From the NCBI GenBank assembly GCA_910585805.1, contig CAJUFB010000024.1, forward strand, positions 16,547 through 51,855: 35,309 bases of DNA, written 5' to 3'. Below are positions 31,822 through 35,309 of this stretch, piece by piece. The translations under genes and the position numbers were made by a program. Source of the stretch: an uncultured Acetatifactor sp. (GTDB lineage: Bacteria; Bacillota; Clostridia; Lachnospirales; Lachnospiraceae). How positions within the stretch are numbered: position 1 is the stretch's first letter; each line of letters begins with the position of its first letter. The notes below the pieces were generated by a model that worked only from the letters and a program-made list of their open reading frames with translations, was not told the origin of the DNA and did no database searches.

Positions 31822-33933
31822 TTAAATCTCAAAAGTCAGCTCCCCATAAGAAGGTACCGGCCATACCTCCCTGTCCACAATTTTCTCCAGTTCATCAACA
31901 GGCGCCCGCAGTTCATCCATGGCTTCCCGAACCGTATCTTTGTAGAAATACGCCTGCTCCTTTACATTTTCCATTGCTGCAGCCTTCTCAGCTGCTTTCT
32001 TCAATTTAACAAGCGCATTCTGCGTCTCCGTCAGCTTTCCGCTTACTTCAGCCAGCAATTCCCTCTGAACCTCCGGCTCCACTCCGGCTTCCTTCACGGC
32101 GATCACCGCTTCCGCCAGAGACTTTGTGTACTTTACCACTGCCGGGATATACTTCTTCCCCGCCATATCGATCATGGTATTGGCCTCAATGCGGATCGTC
32201 TTTGCGTAAGTCTCGTAGATGATCTCCTCCCGTGACTCCAGCTCCACTCTTGTGAAAATACCGAATTTCTCAAACAGCCGCACTGCCTTGTCCGTAGTCA
32301 GCGTACATGCGGCTTCCACTGTGGACTTGATATTGGGCAGACCGCGCCTTGCCGCTTCCGCCACCCATTCCCCGGAATAACCGTCCCCGTTGAAAATGAT
32401 CCTCTGGTGCTTTGTCATATATTCCTTGATCAGGTCGTGCACCGCAAGGTCAAAATCTTCCGCCTTCTCCAGCACATCCGCAGCCTCGCAGAACGCCTCC
32501 GCCACAATGGCATTCAATGTGGTATTGGGGCTGGCCACGGAATCCGAGCTGCCCACCATGCGGAATTCAAACTTATTTCCGGTGAAGGCAAAGGGTGATG
32601 TCCTGTTCCTGTCCGTGGCATCCTTCTCAAATTCCGGAATGGTGGACACACCGGTCTCCAGCTTGCCTCCCTCCAGACAGTGGGCGGCTTCGCCGGTTTC
32701 CACCAGCTGCTTCACCACATCCTCCAGCTGCTCTCCCAGGAAAATGGAGATAATGGCCGGCGGAGCCTCGTCTGCGCCCAGCCTGTGGTCATTTCCCACA
32801 TCGGAAGCACTCTGGCGCAGCAGATCCGCATGGGTGTCCACCGCCTTCATGATACATGCCAGAACCAGCAGAAACTGAATATTTGCATTAGGCGTGTCTC
32901 CGGGATCCAGCATATTGACACCATTGTCAGTTCCCAGAGACCAGTTATTGTGCTTTCCGGAGCCATTGACCCCCGCGAAAGGCTTCTCGTGAAGCAGGCA
33001 GGTGAGTCCATGCCTCCCCGCAACCTTTTTCATGGTTTCCATTACCAGTTGGTTGTGGTCCACCGCAATGTTTGCCGTCTCATACACCGGCGCAAGTTCA
33101 TGCTGAGCGGGAGCCACTTCGTTATGCTGTGTCCTGGCTGTCACGCCCAGCTTCCACAGTTCCACATTCAGATCTTTCATATAAGCTCCCACCCGTTCCC
33201 TGATGGTGCCGAAATAATGATCCTCCAGCTCCTGCCCTTTCGGCGCCGGAGCCCCGAACAAAGTACGTCCCGCGAAGATCAGATCGTCCCGCTGCAGATA
33301 CCTGGCCCTGTCCACCAGAAAATATTCCTGCTCCGGCCCCACGCTGGGAACTACCTTTGTGGCGAATGTATTGCCGAAAAGGCGCACGATACGCAGCGCC
33401 TGCTGGCTCAGCGCCTCCATGGACCGCAGCAGTGGCGTCTTCTTGTCCAGAGCCTCCCCTGTATAGGAACAGAATGCCGTGGGAATACAAAGGATGACGC
33501 CGGTGGCGTCTTCTTTCAAAAATGCCGGGGAAGTAATGTCCCACGCCGTATACCCTCTGGCCTCAAATGTAGCCCGCAGGCCTCCGGAAGGAAAGGAAGA
33601 CGCATCCGGTTCTCCCTTGATCAGCTCCTTGCCGGAAAACTCCATGATCATCCTGCCATCCTCGTCAGGATGTGTGACAAAAGCGTCATGTTTCTCCGCA
33701 GTGATGCCGGTCAGCGGCTGGAACCAGTGGGTATAATGAGTGGCCCCGTTTTCCACTGCCCAGTCCTTCATGGCTTTGGCGATCACATCAGCTGTGGCAA
33801 GCGACAGCTCTCCTCCCTCATCCATCAGTCTCTGTACCTCTTTATAGATACTTCCGGGAAGCCTTTCTTTCATTTTGCCAAAGGTAAATACCCTGCTGGC
33901 AAAGATTTCTTCCACATTAAGCACTTCACTCAT
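31822..33933 (-). CDS. glnN: Glutamine synthetase type III (GlnN)
   Basis: The 703-residue protein has the length of GSIII (about 700), much longer than GSI. Recognisable stretches are MEFSGKELIKGEPDASSFPSG, VPSVGPEQEYFLVD, TARTQHNEVAPAQHELAPVYE, FAGVNGSGKHNNWSLGTD and RNRTSPFAFTGNKFEFRMVGSSDSVASP. These carry the metal-, glutamate- and ATP-binding residues. The C-terminal part is a long helical region. The enzyme makes glutamine from glutamate and ammonia with ATP in the cytoplasm. ATG 33933 is chosen because GAGAGGA lies upstream and it matches family N-termini; the frame extends upstream to 34116 only by chance through the structured element. A candidate promoter lies at 34410-34438. Confidence 0.95.
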   Translation of the reverse strand: MSEVLNVEEIFASRVFTFGKMKERLPGSIYKEVQRLMDEGGELSLATADVIAKAMKDWAVENGATHYTHWFQPLTGITAEKHDAFVTHPDEDGRMIMEFSGKELIKGEPDASSFPSGGLRATFEARGYTAWDITSPAFLKEDATGVILCIPTAFCSYTGEALDKKTPLLRSMEALSQQALRIVRLFGNTFATKVVPSVGPEQEYFLVDRARYLQRDDLIFAGRTLFGAPAPKGQELEDHYFGTIRERVGAYMKDLNVELWKLGVTARTQHNEVAPAQHELAPVYETANIAVDHNQLVMETMKKVAGRHGLTCLLHEKPFAGVNGSGKHNNWSLGTDNGVNMLDPGDTPNANIQFLLVLACIMKAVDTHADLLRQSASDVGNDHRLGADEAPPAIISIFLGEQLEDVVKQLVETGEAAHCLEGGKLETGVSTIPEFEKDATDRNRTSPFAFTGNKFEFRMVGSSDSVASPNTTLNAIVAEAFCEAADVLEKAEDFDLAVHDLIKEYMTKHQRIIFNGDGYSGEWVAEAARRGLPNIKSTVEAACTLTTDKAVRLFEKFGIFTRVELESREEIIYETYAKTIRIEANTMIDMAGKKYIPAVVKYTKSLAEAVIAVKEAGVEPEVQRELLAEVSGKLTETQNALVKLKKAAEKAAAMENVKEQAYFYKDTVREAMDELRAPVDELEKIVDREVWPVPSYGELTFEI

Positions 33934-33955
33934 TTTCTTTTCCTCTCTGTTCATT

Positions 33956-34322
33956 TTTACTGTGAAAGTCCTGCATCTTGCCTTGCGGAAACCGCGTAGC
34001 CCGAATAAGCTCTCTTGCTTATTCGGCAAGACTGCTATGCGCCAAACCGCATGCCCAAAGGCGGCACGCCCTGCGGTTTGTGTGCATCCACAGTAAACCC
34101 CCAGACTTTCATGCAAGGTGGAGCAGCCCGTTGCATGGGGGTTTACTGTGAAAGTCCTGCATCTTGCCTTGCGGAAACCGCGCAGTCAAAATGAGCTCTC
34201 CTGCTCATTTTGCAAGACTGCTGTGCGCCAAACCCGCTTCTCTTGCGGGTTTGTGTGCATCCACAGTAAACCCCCAGGGTTTCATGCAAGGTGAAGCAGC
34301 CCGTTGCATGGGGGTTTACTGT
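33956..34322. repeat. Tandem structured element, two units (186 and 173 bp) with covarying hairpins
   Basis: Unit 1 starts at 33956 and unit 2 at 34142. Shared framework segments include TGTGAAAGTCCTGCATC and CCTTGCGGAAACCGCG. In each unit: (a) GCGG-aaa-CCGC; (b) a stem closed by GCGTAG/CTATGC in unit 1 and GCGCAG/CTGTGC in unit 2; (c) inside it a perfect 10-bp hairpin, CCGAATAAGC/GCTTATTCGG in unit 1 and CAAAATGAGC/GCTCATTTTG in unit 2; (d) a 9-bp hairpin, CAAACCGCA/TGCGGTTTG or CAAACCCGC/GCGGGTTTG; (e) a long 14-15-bp stem ACAGTAAACCCCCA/TGGGGGTTTACTGT with an inner ATGCAA/TTGCAT. Sequence differs while pairing stays perfect, so the structure seems to be under selection. Confidence 0.85.
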
Positions 34323-34409
34323 CTCAAACCGCTTTGCCCCGGCTTCACGCTGGCGTTCATAAAGCGCGGCAGCTGCCGTTTTGCGAATCTGAATATTATG
34401 CCAATTACC

Positions 34410-34438
34410 TTAATACTCCACTTTTTTCAGGATTGCAA
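34410..34438 (-). promoter_or_regulatory. Candidate promoter of glnN
   Basis: Minus strand TTGCAA (34433-34438), 17-bp spacer and TATTAA (34410-34415). If used, the glnN leader is about 470 nt and contains the whole two-unit structured element. I see no gene and no other signal in the remainder of 34323-34646. Confidence 0.45.
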
Positions 34439-34646
34439 TACCCGAAATGCATTTTCTCGCTTTCCTCCAAAATTGCCTGCTTTTTTTCCGGTCTTCAGGA
34501 CAGATTGCACATTGCCATGGCCATTCTGTCAGGGGAAAATATCACGTTTTGTCCAAAAATCCTTGAACCCGACTCCAAAGTCAGAATACTGCCCTATCGG
34601 AATCCCGTACGGAAGTATTTATATATGATCAGGCAGGAACCGTCTC

Positions 34647-34676
34647 TTGACAAAAAAGCTCGGAGAAAGCTATAAT
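34647..34676 (+). promoter_or_regulatory. Consensus promoter of the truncated membrane protein gene
   Basis: Perfect TTGACA (34647-34652) and perfect TATAAT (34671-34676), 18 bp apart, about 130 bp ahead of ATG 34807. Confidence 0.8.
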
Positions 34677-34806
34677 CCTGATAATCTGCTATAACAGCCG
34701 GATATCATACAGTTGAAGTCCTCATTCCGTCTGTGCAGGTAATTTCTGCCGCCAGACGGTTTACCCCCCCGAAACCGTTCCGGGCAGTCAAAAAGGATCG
34801 AAAGGT

Positions 34807-35259
34807 ATGAATGCGGTAAAAAACAATTATTTTTATATTTTCTTTACATTGATCGCCGCAGGCTGCGGCCTTGTCTGGGCGTTCACGAATCTTGGCTATG
34901 ACGGCGAATATCAGATCGCCATGTGCAGCCGCCTGTTGCGGGGCGACAAAATGTTTCTGGAAATGTGGGAACCTCACCAGACTTCCGCATTTCTTCCGGC
35001 AGCGCTTATGTGGCCCTACATCCGAATTCTGGGCACTACCACGGGAATTGTCGTCTACCTTCAGATCTGCGGGATCCTGATACGGGGAGCGCTTGCTTTT
35101 CTCGTATACAGGACGCTGCGCTGCGATCTGGCAAAGCCGATCTCCTACGGAATTGCTCTGCTTTATTTTATGATCTCTCCCAAGGACTACGCCCTGCCGG
35201 AATTCAGCAATCAGCAGCTCTGGTTTTCCACACTGCTGTTCTGCTGTTTCTGGTCTTAG
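34807..35259 (+). pseudogene. N-terminal fragment of a polytopic membrane protein (glycosyltransferase-like), truncated
   Basis: A 150-residue frame starts with a membrane segment (YIFFTLIAAGCGLVWAFTN) and then GYDGEYQIAMCSRLLRGDKMFLEMWEPHQTSAF. This layout recalls the first helix and first external loop of membrane mannosyltransferase/ArnT-like glycosyltransferases (C-type GT fold), which are normally about 500 residues. Further helices follow (VVYLQICGILIRGALAFLVY). The frame stops at TAG 35257-35259, right where the sequence changes to GGAACTGTCGCGAAATAATT. So this is a truncated gene, perhaps cut by an insertion sequence whose left end begins there. The strong promoter and AAGGA site suggest an originally functional gene. 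Family assignment is tentative. Confidence 0.6.
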
Positions 35260-35309
35260 GAACTGTCGCGAAATAATTTGTATATTTTTGGAATCTGTGT
35301 TAATATATG

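Noticed and set aside
32680..33999. 439-residue plus-strand open frame opposite glnN
   Set aside because: It is a shadow of the glutamine synthetase gene, His/Gln-rich and without family likeness.
33956..34322. Known glutamine riboswitch or T-box in front of glnN
   Set aside because: The conserved bulges and E-loop of glnA-type glutamine RNAs and the T-box AGGGUGGNACCGCG sequence are not present, and the element is duplicated with symmetrical long stems.
34164..34628. 154-residue plus-strand frame through the structured element
   Set aside because: Its codons come from the repeat unit and then unrelated intergenic DNA. The two units do not keep a common reading frame (186 versus 173 bp), so coding is unlikely.

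Overview
The window looks like a chromosomal piece of a moderately GC-rich member of the Clostridia, most likely Lachnospiraceae. This is inferred from gene content (type III glutamine synthetase, anaerobic sulfatase-maturase-type radical SAM enzyme, acyl-ACP thioesterase, YjfB-like protein, a PucR/CdaR-type regulator next to ftsEX), strong AGGAGG-type ribosome binding sites and sigma-A-like promoters. No rRNA, CRISPR array, phage or complete insertion sequence is visible.

Layout. At 1-265 the window opens in a 106-bp palindromic tandem repeat that abuts the tail of an Mrp/Mnh antiporter cluster (mnhE-F-G, minus strand, 249-1756). A GC-rich minisatellite (1834-2035), a cytidylate-kinase-like gene and an acidic-stalk lipoprotein follow. 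Between 4357 and 13278 lies a minus-strand carbohydrate-type block: GH3 glycosidase, radical SAM maturase, and a complete CUT1-type ABC importer (ATPase, two permeases, solute-binding protein). From 13619 to 16845 are a YgjV-GNAT fusion, a three-S1-domain RNA-binding protein and a coiled-coil protein of unknown family.

The only plus-strand operon (17315-21550) is potABCD for polyamine uptake. It is preceded by a consensus promoter and a heavily structured leader of about 250 nt. From 27798 down to 22015 runs a minus-strand operon for envelope and division work: PucR-type regulator, FtsE, FtsX, M23 peptidoglycan hydrolase with coiled coils, and S41 carboxyl-terminal protease. FtsEX is known to control such hydrolases. 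Next come a YjfB-like small protein, CvfB, an acyl-ACP thioesterase, a CPBP membrane protease, tRNA-Gln(CTG) and glnN.

The most unusual object is upstream of glnN (33956-34322): two tandem units of 186 and 173 bp. They share their framework sequence, while stems differ in sequence and keep perfect pairing, which is the signature of a selected RNA or DNA structure. A promoter predicted beyond it would place the whole element in the glnN leader. The window ends in an N-terminal fragment of a polytopic membrane protein, cut by a stop where the sequence changes character, possibly an insertion-sequence border.
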